A stretch of 64,000 nt of DNA from Topomyia yanbarensis (GCF_030247195.1 NC_080672.1:161251839-161315838), one strand, 5' to 3'. Positions 47,230 to 58,378 are shown, numbered from the stretch's first letter. Notes: generated by a model from the letters alone, not told the origin. A program made the numbers and translations.

Positions 47230-47550
47230 TGTGTGTTATAATGTATCATTTCAATGATTTGCGGTGTTACCTGCCATTCAAAGACTACTTAACCGATTTA
47301 TTTCAAATTTTGCATACACATTCTATGTAAAAAATACCTAACTCCTACGTTGAGCTTTTGAGAAAAAATTTTCGATTAAGGGGTTTTTTTACTCATAAAT
47401 GGTGGAATTTTTCGTGAAAGATAGCAATTTTTACTTCAAATGAGTAAAAAGCACCCTTATTTATTTTTTTTTTCTGCGAAAACTCAACGTAGGGGTGAGG
47501 TATTTCTACCATAGAATGTGTATGCAAAATTTGAAATAAATCGGTTAATG
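47230..47550. mobile_element. Truncated relative of the 1115-1787 foldback
   Basis: ATTTATTTCAAATTTTGCAT near 47297 followed by ACACATTCTATGTAAAAAAT, and the mirrored ATAGAATGTGTATGCAAAAT near 47512, correspond to the inner arms of the element at 1115-1787. ACTCAACGTAGGGGT recurs in both. The outer arms are missing or too worn to see. Confidence 0.65.
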
Positions 47551-48785
47551 TTTCGGCTTCGCCTCATCAGAAACCGACACTAACTTTTTGTCGGAATAGA
47601 TTAGCGCCGGCTTGACGTAAATCCCTTAAAACTAAAACACACTTTGTGTTTCAATCGAACGACTGATCAAACGTGATGTCCCATCCGAGCAGCAGTTCTG
47701 TTTATGCCGATGAGACACAGTGAAGCCGATACTTGTCTTGGCTTAGCAGGCCTATGCGAAAGCACTATACTATATTTCACCCTAAGGAGTAAACACCAAA
47801 GTGCAGCGTTTTTTCCGTGATGCAATTTGATGTGGGACACCCTTTAATAGCGTTTATCTCGAAACCGCGTTTTACAAATTGGCGAACACGATAACTCAAA
47901 AAATAATCAACCAACTGACTTGAGCCTGTCGAAGAACCAAAGGAAACCGAATTTTTTTTTTCTCCCTATTATTTTGAAGAAAAAAGATCGAAGTTTACAG
48001 TAAAATATGAGATTTTTCGGCTTTCGTGAAGACATTTTCCGAAACTCGAACTTGTTTTCATTTTTTTGTTTATCGAGTAAACACAAGTCTAAGCTTTGCA
48101 AATCTTATTGAATTTCATGCGTCAGACAATTTTATCACGAGTTATCATGTTCGCCGCGGCGCTCCTCGACTTGGAAATGTTTGGATGTCTACTCTTGGAA
48201 CACTCATATGTGTGGCTCTGCGTGACTTAAAATATTTCTTTTTCGTGCACAATAAATGTATAAATAGATCTTGGTATTACACAAAAGAGATTTCTCTATC
48301 CAAAGTTTATTACATCAATGGTAAAACAAAAGGAAATAGAATTTGAAATAGAAGGACAATCGAATTATTACTAATGCTTTGTGAACAAAATACTAAAATT
48401 CTCCGATGAATGTATCATTTTCTGGATTTCCCGTAGGAGCCTTTATATATTGTGCTGGGTCAAAGAATCAAACAAAAAAATATTGAATTTATTTTGAGTA
48501 CATATCTCAACAGCGTTTACTTTAATTTTAAAGGCGATCTGAGAACTAGAAATGAATTTGCAGCTCTATATAACACTCTACCACAACGCGATTATTTTTA
48601 AATAAACTTTTTCGAAAATTTATCTCACTGTGAGTAGCATATTTCGAATACCATTGAACCAATCGAGCTGAAATTTCTCAGCAATTTTTATACTCACAAT
48701 AGATAGAGATTGAAACAAGAAATTTTCCTTTGAATAACTATTACCAATCACACTACCAAGGGACAAATTGAAAATCTCTCTCGAA
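47551..48785. other. No supportable gene
   Basis: Unassigned sequence. A 106-codon plus-strand frame (48026-48346) has no domain I recognise and no supporting context. Confidence 0.4.
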
Positions 48786-48789
48786 ACCC

Positions 48790-48912
48790 AATTTTTGCCT
48801 TTCTCATATAAAGAAAGGCTATGCAATCACTGTAAAAATCGACTTTTTAACCGAGGCCCGGAGGGCCGAGTGTCATACACCATTCGATTCAGTTCGTCGA
48901 GATCGGCAAATG

Positions 48913-48950
<38 letters not shown>

Positions 48951-50955
48951 ATTTAAACTCACACAATTTTCTCAGAGATGGCTGAACCGATTTTCGCAAA
49001 CTTAGTTTCATCTGAAAGGTATAACGCTCCCATAAGCTGCTATTGAATTTTTAGTTGATCCGACTTCCGGTTCCGGAGTTACGGGTTGAAGAGTGCGGTC
49101 ACACAGCAAATTCCCATATAAACTGGTACCACCATGATGTTAAAATGATGTAAAACATATTAAAATTGATGTAACATTACTCTAATTTGCGGATCTGGAT
49201 CACTAATGATCAATTAAAGCAGCTTTGACAACATTGGCCACCTATGACGGTTCATGACGCCCCCGGGGAACCCGCCAAGTTCCTAAGCTAATATCACACT
49301 CATTCCCCAACGAATTCTCTACCGATTTTTACAAACTTGATTTTGAATGAAAGATAAAGTAATACCGCTGACTGCTGCTGAATTTCATTCGGTTCTGACC
49401 CTTGTTTCCGGAGTTACAGAGGTGTTAGTAATGATACATTGGAATTTCCCATATAAATCGGTACAATCGTAATAACTCAGAGGCTAAAAACTATTGAAAT
49501 GGTCACCAAATTACTTCTAATCGCAGATCTAGATCACTGATTGCCAATCAAACATTCTTTGAATATATTGTCCACTATCGACGATTCCGGAAGTCTGGAA
49601 TTCCGGGCATATTCCACAATTAAAGTCACATCGGTTCTTCGGTGATGACTGAACCGATTTTCTCAAACCAAGTCTCAAATGGAAGGCAAAATATGCAGTT
49701 GAGTATTGCGTCGCCGCCCCTCCCCCCGCCTTGCCCTTACACCTTCGTCCTTCATCACTCCCCTCCCCTTGGACCACCCTCACGCCCGCATTTCCTTCAT
49801 CCACCCCGTATACCGAAATAAGATGAACGATTTCTGACGCATCCTCCACTCCCATTCTACTAACCCCCCATTCCCTCCACTTTCAAACCCATTCCAGCAA
49901 CATTTCAAAATGTAATCACATGAAGATAACATTGAACTCATGCTGATTAAGCTAATTAAATATTATTCTTTTGCCATTCTCATATAGAAAGGTTATGCAA
50001 TTGCTCCAAAAACCGACTTTCTAACCGAGGCCCGGAGGGCCGAGTCTCATATAACATTCGACTCATTTCGCCGAGATCGCAAAATATCTGTGTGTATGTA
50101 TGTATGTATGTATGTATGTATGTATGTGTGTGTATGTGCGGATTTGTTAACAAAATGTCCACATCGGTTTCTCGGAGATGGCTGAACCGATTTTGACAAA
50201 CTAAGATTCAAATGAAAGGTATAATATTCCCATAGGTTGCTACTGAATTTCATTTTCAACCGACATCTTGTTCCGGATTACGAGTTGAAGAGTATGGTTA
50301 CAAAACAAAATTTGTTGATTTGTCCACATCAGTTTCTCGGAATTTTCTGAACCGATTTTGACAAACTTGATTTTAAATGAAAGGTCCATCAGCTGCTGTT
50401 GAATTTTGTGTGGATCCGAGTTCTGGTTCCTGAATTACAGGGTGATACGTACGATCACGCAGCTAATCCTGATTCTGCGATGAATGTAAAAAGGTGAAAT
50501 TTTTTCCAAAATGTAAACACAAGTGTTGAATTTGTAAATCTAGGTCACCAACAGTCATTCAAAGTCTCTTTGGCCACACTGGCCACACACGATCGACGGA
50601 TCCGGAAGCATCCAAATTCAGAATAACGGTTATATTGGTTTCTCGAAAATGGCAGAACCGATTTGATCAACTTAGTCTCAAATGAAAGGTGTTGCGTCCC
50701 CGGAAACTGATATTAAATTCTATCTCCATCCGACTTCCGGCTCCGGAGTTACGGGTTGTGGAGTGCGATCACATAGAAAACTCCGATTCAAACCGATACC
50801 GCGATGAATGCAAAAAGGTGCTTTTATATATACTTACCAAGTGTAATAAGAATGAAAGACATTTCCATAATGTTATATTGTACGAACCAGCTATTAAATC
50901 ATAGTTTGTAGAAATGAGAAAGGCACACTTGCACCTCTAGGTGGATTAAAACAAG
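48790..50955 (+). repeat. (TG)n-family element, two diverged ~1.18-kb units
   Basis: Heads at about 48797 (GCCTTTCTCATATAAAGAAA) and 49973 (GCCATTCTCATATAGAAAGG) are about 1176 bp apart, each followed by CCGAGGCCCGGAGGGCCGAG and a TG- or TATG-repeat. The three-module plan with GAGATGGCTGAACCGATTTT and TCCGACTTCCGGTTCCGG blocks is recognisable in both units, which have diverged strongly. A pyrimidine-rich stretch 49710-49880 replaces part of unit 1. The family terminus (CACCTCTAGGTGGATTAAAA) closes it at about 50950. Confidence 0.75.
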
Positions 50956-51109
50956 TTTTTATAGGGAAAACTGTCACCATTTCTGAAACAATACGCTCAC
51001 ACGGAAATCCGTATATCGTTACATTCAAGATTAAAAATCGGTTATCTAAGATAACTTTATCAAAACCGGATATATTCTGTCTGGTTCTTATACTGAATGT
51101 TTTTGAAAA

Positions 51110-52790
51110 AAAAAAGTGAAATACAAAACATATCCTAATACCACCATTTTCCGTTTTATCAAAATAATACTCGGCAGGTTTAATTAAACGAATCGTTACT
51201 ATATTTAATTATGGGTGCTGAAGCGCTATACACAAACAACATGTTAACTTTTAAAGTATTGAAGATAGATACTTACTGTCTTAAGCAAAGTTTTTCGCAG
51301 TAGGAAGAGCTACAAATTTGCTGAAGATTCGTTTTAAAGAAAAATAATGAAAATATCTCTTTATTAGAGGAATAAATCTGTAAAAATGCAGCACAAAAAG
51401 TGCATATTGCATATACTAAATTCTCCGAGAATGATATCAAATTTAAAATTAGCCGTTTTAACATTAAAAAATAAATTGCATGTTTTGCTCTTATTTTTAG
51501 ATATTGAAAAATGGTAACATTTCTTCTTCCGCTTTTAACGACGAATATCTCTTTTATAATAGTCTAATTTCAACAATCTATAGTTCGTTCGAAAGGTATT
51601 TGTAGGGTAAGGTGGGGTAAATGGTTTTGGCTGTAAAATGCTCATTTTACATCGGATCAAGTCGTTTTATATACCAAGGTTAGACTCCTGGGCAACTTTC
51701 TATATATAGCATTTTATTCGGATCTTGGGAATATTTTGAGATACAAGCTTTTAACGAAAATGTTCATTTTTGCTGTTTTCAAAAATGGTGGGGTGCACCC
51801 GACCCCCTATGTTTTTGGTTGATTTAGTGCAGATATTACCCAAATTTTATGGTTTTTTGTAATATGAAGAAAATGGAGTTCAATGTCAATCTTGGTATGC
51901 TAAAATCACGAGCAGTAGCACGTAATGATATTCTCATTTGCATCGGAGCAATTGCTTGACGAATACTATAATCATCACGTTTTTGTGTCTTTCGTTTGTA
52001 GTTAAGAGCCATTTTTCATAAAAATAATATAAAATAACAATAAACATATATTTCAATTTGATAAATAAACATTTTCTTAGCAAAAAAGCGGTCGGATTTA
52101 CCCCACTATTTGGAGGTCGGATTTGCCCCACCGCGTCGTTTTTCATTACGATGCAATTAAAAAAAGTTGAACCAAATTCATCTACGCACTTTGTAGGACT
52201 TTATTCAAAGAATTTAAATCCACTTACATTTTTTATGCAATCACTTTAACAATCAGAAATATCCTGTAGGCAATAATGCAAAAAGTCAAATAAAAATTTA
52301 TAAAAACACACTTTTTGTCGTTTGAGCATCTCAATGTAGATTAATAAAATGCTGTCATGCCACCATTATGATTATTTTCGATGCTCTACACGACACCATT
52401 GATATTAGTTCGCGTAGTGCTTCTGATTTTCGGTAACAGAGGGGGTCGGGTTTACCCAACGGTCGGGTTTGCCCACCTTACCCTATATGTTTTCTGGTGC
52501 ATCACTTACACACGTTGTCAATTTTGACAGTCAATCCGAAAAAAACTGCAAAAAAATTTTCCCAAGCTAATTTCCATATCTTGGAAATTAAGCATCAGAA
52601 TCAAAAACATTCTAATAGCGTTCTATCTGAGTGTTGGTCTTTTCATTTGAAATATTGGTTTCGATAAGATCGGTTCAGCTATTGCTGAGAAACACGAATA
52701 AAAGTTTGTCACATGAACACAGACATTGTCCCAAATCGTCTAGGTGACTTTATAAGACTCGACTCTCCGGGCCTCTAAAAAAATCTTGGA
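51110..52790 (+). repeat. Dispersed repeat, copy I, split by a TA element
   Basis: Blocks such as GAAATACAAAACATATCCTA, ACAAACAACATGTTAACTTT and CAATCTATAGTTCGTTCGAA recur in the same order in copy II at 53090-54130. The copy is interrupted after GAAAGGTATTTG by the element at 51605-52493 and resumes with TATGTTTTCTGGTGCATC. It ends near CACAGACATTGTCCCAAATCGTC, which resembles the (TG)n-family head. Confidence 0.65.
51605..52493. mobile_element. 889-bp TA-flanked element, GGGTAAGGTGGG tips
   Basis: GGGTAAGGTGGGGTAAATGG at 51605 and GGTTTGCCCACCTTACCC ending 52493 are inverted, each bordered by TA (51603-51604 and 52494-52495). The undisturbed counterpart in copy II (GAAAGGTATTCGTATAGG near 53833) shows a single TA at the same place, which supports a real insertion with TA duplication. 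The interior repeats CGGATTTACCCCAC-type words and lacks a transposase. Confidence 0.87.
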
Positions 52791-53089
52791 AGTTTGATCG
52801 AATCCTATACATTTCTTTTGCACGAAATTTAAAAATATATCCTCGAATATAATCCTCTAGTAGACAGTGTTCGAAGTCGTTTCTTGTGGACGACTTTGTT
52901 TACACGTACGTGAAGCTATTTATTTCGCTCCTTTTCCGAGATATGTGCCAGATCGATTCAAGAGTCATAAGTTAGAAAATTAGCTGTCAGAAGGTTCTGG
53001 CAAATGCAAGTTTGCACAAGTGATCAAGGTACATTCAGACAACTTGAAATTGTTCGGTATTTATTTCGAGCGGTGGTAGATAGAAAAAT
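52791..53089. other. Spacer between two repeat copies
   Basis: About 300 bp without a recognisable gene. It may be repeat edge sequence, but it has no second copy in the window that I can see. Confidence 0.35.
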
Positions 53090-54130
53090 GAAATAAAAAA
53101 CATGTCCTGATATCATCTTTTTCTGTTTTATCGAAATAAAATTCGGTCGGTATATTTAAACGAACTACTATCACAGACTAACAGACATAACACTATGAAG
53201 GAATTCTCTCAAAAAACATCGATCCGACAATTTTCCACAAAACACTAGCTCCACCTTTTATTCACAGTCCCAAACACTTATTTACTGGTGGGTTACCCCT
53301 CCGGTTTGGGAACAATTTTTCACTAGTGGTCTATCCCCCATATGCTTGTTTATATGTCAGTGCGCCATAATTTCAAATGTGGCCACAGTTCCAACTACAA
53401 ATATTTTTAAAATGACCGTTAAAGCGGACGAAGCTTTGTTTTTGAGTGTTATGTCTGTTAGTCTGTGCTACTATCTTGAACAATAAACAACATGCTGTAA
53501 CTTTTAAAGTGTACAGGATAGATACTTGGTGTCTTTACCAAAGTTGTTCACAGAAGAAAAAGATCATGTCAATGTAATCACTTAAAACAAAATTAATGAA
53601 AATGTCGCACTAATAAAGGGATTTATATGTGAAAACATAATATCAAAAGAAAGACCAAATAATCTTCCGAAGATGCAATTGACCTCAACTCAGCCGTTTG
53701 GGTGTTAACTCAAGTGCATGTTTTTGATCTTATTTCTAGATATTCGAAAATGGTAATAATCTGTCGACCATATTTAACGTTAAATATTTCTTTTGATGAT
53801 AGTCCGATTTCAACAATCTATAGCTCGTTCGAAAGGTATTCGTATAGGCTATCTTAAGATATATATGTATCTGGATTGTCAATATCAACTTTAAATTTTA
53901 AACAATTACAAAAAGCATATTATTACATGTACATATACAATCTTGTAAATTAAACATCAAAACCAAAAACAAATTAATAGCATTCTGTCTTAGTGTTAGG
54001 TCTTTCGTTTGAAATTGGTTTGGATAAGATTGATTCAGCCATTGCTGAGAAATACGAATGAGATTTTATCCGTTACATACACACACAGACATTGCCCAAA
54101 TCGTCGAGTTGAGTTGATTGGTATATAAGA
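53090..54130 (+). repeat. Dispersed repeat, copy II, split by a short element
   Basis: It follows copy I (51110-52790) from GAAATAAAAAACATGTCCTG onward, diverged but collinear, and ends with ACACACAGACATTGCCCAAA and TCGTCGAG. It is interrupted by the element at 53172-53467. The two copies lie in direct orientation about 2 kb apart, so they may be an old tandem duplication. Confidence 0.65.
53172..53467. mobile_element. 296-bp MITE with perfect 23-bp termini
   Basis: CACAGACTAACAGACATAAC at 53172 (the match extends through ACT) is exactly mirrored by the end at 53467. The flanks CTACTAT (53165-53171 and 53468-53474) are identical; because of the tip bases the duplication is 7 or 8 bp, fitting hAT-like insertion. 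Copy I of the host repeat lacks this element at the same place. The perfect termini suggest a young insertion. No coding region. Confidence 0.88.
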
Positions 54131-54647
54131 CTCCCCCCCTTTAACAGTCAAACGTAGCCTTCTTTAAACAACCTCAATACCCTCTCCTCCTAAATCGAAG
54201 TGGTTTATGAGCAGCCCCTAAAAAACGAAGTGGTAAATAATTTTGTATATCTCCACTAATGACAAGTAGAGATTTATTTCCACTGGCAAACTTCGTTGTT
54301 GAAGAGCTTACATCTGCAATCCAACCTCAAAAAGGAGCATCTTCTTAATTGTAACTTTTTCTATGCGTATTTTAGAAACTATTATTAACCATTTCAATCG
54401 ATCACGTTCTTAGCCTGTCTTCTAACAGTTATTAGCCTTTGAAATCAATTTAACAACCAATCATCCTTTCTATGTTATAACCGGAAACGAGCAGTGAAGC
54501 TATCAATCTGTTGTGCAAATATTGGCACATGATTAGCCGTGAAACGTTGAGCAGTATTGCACTATAATACGATAAAACGTTGATTCGAAACATTCCACAG
54601 TGATTCGTGTCACTGATGCGAATCGAAGTAGCGCGTTGATAGTATGT
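54131..54647. other. No recognisable feature
   Basis: Unassigned sequence with no domain-bearing frame and no visible repeat partner. Confidence 0.4.
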
Positions 54648-54649
54648 TA

Positions 54650-54861
54650 CACACTTAATTTTGTTCTACCGAATCTCAGCTTTTTTCGCAACTTTTACCG
54701 AGCTTTACACAGCCGAGCTCTCAGCTAACAAAGCTTTTACCGGGATTTCAGTTGAAGTGACGTTGTTTTGCTGAAACTCGGAAAATATATTGCTGAAAAT
54801 CAGTAAATTAAAACCACTTTGCTGAGTCATCAGCTGTGCGGAAATTATCGAAATGAGTGTG
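54650..54861. mobile_element. 212-bp TA-flanked MITE
   Basis: CACACTTAATTTT at 54650 and AAATGAGTGTG ending 54861 are inverted (one internal mismatch within the first nine bases) and bordered by TA (54648-54649 and 54862-54863). The interior contains repeated CTCAGC/GCTGA words that allow further pairing. The type fits non-autonomous Tc1/mariner-like elements. Confidence 0.75.
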
Positions 54862-54993
54862 TAAGAAAAAAATGTTTCGACCTACACATCTAAAGTGTGT
54901 AAAATACACTTTACACATGTACATGCTGAAGCATTACACCACCTTTTACTTAAGGTTCAAGTTACCTTTTTTAAGCATGTGTTAGAATTGAAT

Positions 54994-55426
54994 GCTTGGT
55001 AGTGTGGGTAGGAAAATTTGTGTTCAGCTTTGCCACCGGATTATCCATTTAAACCTTTTTAAAACTCTAAAAGAAGAATATCAGTCGATTTATTAGATCA
55101 TCACGATTCAATTCATGTAAAATACCTGCTGGAAAAACCATCGGCTTAGCTAAACGGTGCTTTTGAAAAAGTGGCTGTGGTTTTTTCATTGCGCAGTTGT
55201 GGTGCGTACCCCAGGTCGGTGTGGTAGTGTGATAAAAAATCACAGCCACTTTTTCAAAAGCACCATCCAGCTAAGCCGATGGTTTTTCCAGCAGGTATTT
55301 TACATGAATTGAATCGTGATGATCTAATAAATCGACTGATATTCTTCTTTTAGAGTTTTGAAAAGGTTTAAATGGATAATCTGGTGGCAAAGCTGAACAC
55401 AATTTTTCTTACGCATACTACCAAGC
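54994..55426. mobile_element. 433-bp near-palindromic foldback element
   Basis: Arms 54994-55188 and 55231-55426 mirror each other almost base for base around a 42-bp spacer. GCTTGGTAGTGTG pairs with the end CATACTACCAAGC, TCAGCTTTGCCACC with GGTGGCAAAGCTGA, and GAAAAAGTGGCTGTG with CACAGCCACTTTTTC. The outer parts are more diverged. Weaker mirrored sequence (AAGGTTCAAGTTACC near 54953 and GGTAACTTGAGCCTT near 55431) continues outside. There is no coding region. Confidence 0.88.
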
Positions 55427-55940
55427 CTTGAGGTAACTTGAGCCTTAAACATGAAGCTTACACTACCTTTGATTAGTTCTGTAGCCCAATTCTGCTCACT
55501 AGTGTAGACTTAAGAGATATAGGCCAAGTGGTAAATAAAATAAATGCTCATATTAGATTTCATCAGACACGATTGCATTTCTCACGGACGTCATCAAATA
55601 CTCTGTCTGGAACAAAAATGAGCGTTTCGTATTAGAAGATTTCTGAATGAAATTTTGACGTTGGTTTAAGTCTATGTGTTTAAGAAAAGCTCAACTTTTT
55701 ACGTTTACGTCTATGTGTTTAAGAAAAGTGTTGAGTTTATTCTATATTTCAGGAATATTCCGGGATTCCAAATACCCATTAATTTAGCTTGACGGATTTG
55801 GTAAGTGTATGTTTGGCTATGAATGTAGGGTTACCAACCGTCCTTATTTTAAAGGAAATGTCCTTATTTTCGAGGTTTTTGGTTAGCGTCCTTATTTTAC
55901 TTCAAATGTCCTTAATTTTAGTCTTAAACCTTGGCATATA

Positions 55941-56514
55941 CAGGGTGGTTCAACATGAAGTTTTTTAACAGGGCATTTTCCAGTAGTTAACGGGTACTAA
56001 CTGCAAACTGTCGTGCTATTGTAGTTTAGTATTGTTTGCCATTTCATAATGGAACGACTTACACTGGCTCACCATCTTCAAATTATTAAACTATATTTCG
56101 AAAACTCAGCGATCTATGGGAAATGTGTTTAGTGCACTCCGTCCATAATACGGTCGACATAATCGGCCAACTGACTCAACTATTCACCATACAACCAAAA
56201 AGTAAGCGTTGTAGTTCTCGTTATTGGATGATTAGCGAACAAATCGACCACATCCAGCACGCAATGAAGAAAACATAGCGGCGGTAACATCCATAAGCAT
56301 TGGAAACCAACATTACCAACTCGAATCCGTCATCAAAATTTGGACCAGTCGAATGGACTACCTGAAGCTCCAACATGGTCAACACTTAAAAGAAATTGTT
56401 TTCAAACAATAAATGGAAAAAATGTTCTTTTGATTGACAAATAAACAATTCGCAATTTACTGCATTTTTCAATTTTTTTACTAGATTAAAAAAACGTCAC
56501 GACAAATCACCCTG
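55941..56514 (+). mobile_element. 574-bp Tc1/mariner-type element, decayed, nested in hAT element
   Basis: CAGGGTGGTT at 55941 and AATCACCCTG ending 56514 are inverted and bordered by TA (55939-55940 and 56515-56516). It carries broken transposase pieces from 56049. At 574 bp it is less than half the length of a full element of this type, so most of the transposase gene has been lost. Confidence 0.82.
56049..56440 (+). pseudogene. Transposase remnant, mariner/Tc1-like with helix-turn-helix start
   Basis: The ATG at 56049 gives MERLTLAHHLQIIKLYFENS. After a frame change near 56117 the next frame reads FSALRP and YGRHNRPTDSTI with a stop between, and a further frame gives ARNEENIAAV. This order (an opening helix-turn-helix, R-P-x-Y-G-R-H-N-R-P, then E-N-I-A-A-V) is known from a DUF4817-type group of insect mariner-like elements. 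The catalytic DDE/D region is absent. The product cannot be functional. Confidence 0.7.
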
Positions 56515-56868
56515 TATTAAATTATTCAGATCAACTTTATTCCAAAAGAATAAATTTCAATTTCTTTCAGCGATTTTTTTGGTAATGCATACTCTCTGCG
56601 ACTCATGGCAACCAAAATTTGTTTTACTCAGAAGTAACCAAAATTTGTTGGATAGCTCAATATGAGGTTTTACCAAAGTTCGGTATTGGCATTATACTAT
56701 TCTAATTTTTCTCGATTGAGATACAACGTCCCAGTTCAACCGCTGGAAATTAGCCAGAATTTCGACTGTTTTTTTTCAGAATTCTGGATCAAGTGACATA
56801 ACTGGCAAAACATTTGGCAGGGATGTCCTTAATTTGCTCTCAGTGCATTTGGTAACCCTAATGAATGT

Positions 56869-57500
56869 GTATAATATTATATAACCAGCGCCAATGCAAG
56901 CATTTGCTAGTTGAATGGCTGGCGTCCGAAAGGGGCAGAGGGGGAACAACTTGACAGCTCCTATACAAATCGTTGAAACGTTGAATCGTTTTTTTTTATT
57001 CAAGACCAATTTCTCAAAAAAGCGTAAACTTGTTTACAGTGAAAATTTCCTCGTTCTAATTTTTTACTTTCGATAATACATTTTTGAAGACTCTTTGAAG
57101 GTTTGGTGTTGTTTAGTTATAAAAATATTTTTTTTCCTTTTTTGTTAACGACGTCGTAAAAAGCTTAGTGTGGAAGTTTACCGTAACTTAACTTTTTGTC
57201 GGTTCCAACAACATGAAGTTACTTTACGCTCGTCCGGACATGCCGTAACAAGCGGCGTGCATACTAGCTAGTGAATATCTTCATTTAGTTTTTGTAAACA
57301 TATCAAACAATGATAATGGACTATTTCTATCGCTGTCCGATAAAAAACGAGCTGTCATCACTTCTGAATTTCGCGGTAATCTTTGCATCGTAAATGTCAC
57401 AGCGCCTGTCAGTTATTCTGTCAGAAATAAACAAACGACGTCAATCCCATCTTTGTTGAATGTGGAGTAAAAAATGACAATCACAAAGCTTAATGTATTT
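56869..57500. other. No recognisable gene
   Basis: Unassigned sequence after the hAT duplication. The phrase TAACTTTTTGTCGG at 57188 also occurs near 47582 (ACTAACTTTTTGTCGG), which is too little to name a repeat. Confidence 0.35.
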
Positions 57501-57509
57501 AAGGATTTA

Positions 57510-58295
57510 CGGAAAAGCCGCCAACTTACCCCAGCCCCGGGGCCGGTATGTGTGGTGTAAGTTGGCGGAATGCCAAAAAATAAATAATAAAATAGAAATT
57601 CGATTACATCAGTGATCCTTATGAAATGTGCCGATTGTCTTTTTAATAAAACTGTATATTATTTGACACTTTTCTTTATATTTCAGTCTTAATACCCCGT
57701 CATTTTGATTACGACGAGTACTCCATATTTAAAAGCAAATTTTCGAAATTCTTCAGGCGATTGTCCGAAATAATTGTCCCCTGCATTGGCAAGAGACACG
57801 AAAGAAAGTTTCTCTTACTTTGGAGTGAATGTAAGGAAAGAAAAAATTTAATGGTTATTTTTGCATTGTAAATAATACCGCCAACTTGCCCCGTGAGCAT
57901 CACCGCCAACTTATCCCCACCACACATCTTATAAAATATGATTTAAAAAATTGCTTTTGTGTATGGATAGGTATAATATCTATATGGATACTACAAGCTC
58001 TTTTCACGCACTATCGAAAAATATAATCATTCGGGAAATAGATTGGTAACCACCTTAAATAGCACAAAATGTTTAAAATTTAGAAAATTTACAAAGTGTG
58101 CTCAAAAACACAATATCGCCCACAGCTTCTACAAAACAAAATGTTGTGCAACAAAAACACATTGATTAATGAGATTTACATTACTTGAGGTTCACAACGA
58201 GAGGCAGTGCTTTATGTCTAATAGAAACGGAGAAAAGTGGATTCCGCCAACTTACCCCAACCGCCAACTAGCGCCGGGCTCTCCTACATGTACTA
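57510..58295. repeat. Sequence with repeated CCGCCAACTTACCCC motif
   Basis: CCGCCAACTTACCCC or close variants occur at about 57520, 57881, 57903 and 58246 on the plus strand, and once inverted (GTGTAAGTTGGCGG at about 57555). A shortened CCGCCAACTA follows at 58261. The clustering at both ends of a ~770-bp stretch looks like the subterminal repeats of a transposable element, but I could not define tips or a target duplication. The 72-codon frame at 57709-57927 has no recognised domain. Confidence 0.5.
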
Positions 58296-58378
58296 CTTTT
58301 CAATCCATGAGCATTTTCGTAATTCGAGGGAGTAACCCCGGGGGTACCTAGCGTCCAAAAGGGGCTAAGGGACCATCC

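Larger units (their letters stand above)
55827..56860. mobile_element. hAT-type element with 8-bp duplication, host of a nested element
   Basis: AGGGTTACCAA at 55827 and TTGGTAACCCTA ending 56860 are inverted. ATGAATGT directly flanks both ends (55819-55826 and 56861-56868), a perfect 8-bp duplication. GTCCTTATTTT words repeat beside the left end and GTCCTTAATTT beside the right, a subterminal pattern. I see no hAT transposase. It contains the Tc1/mariner-type element at 55941-56514, which therefore arrived later. Confidence 0.88.
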
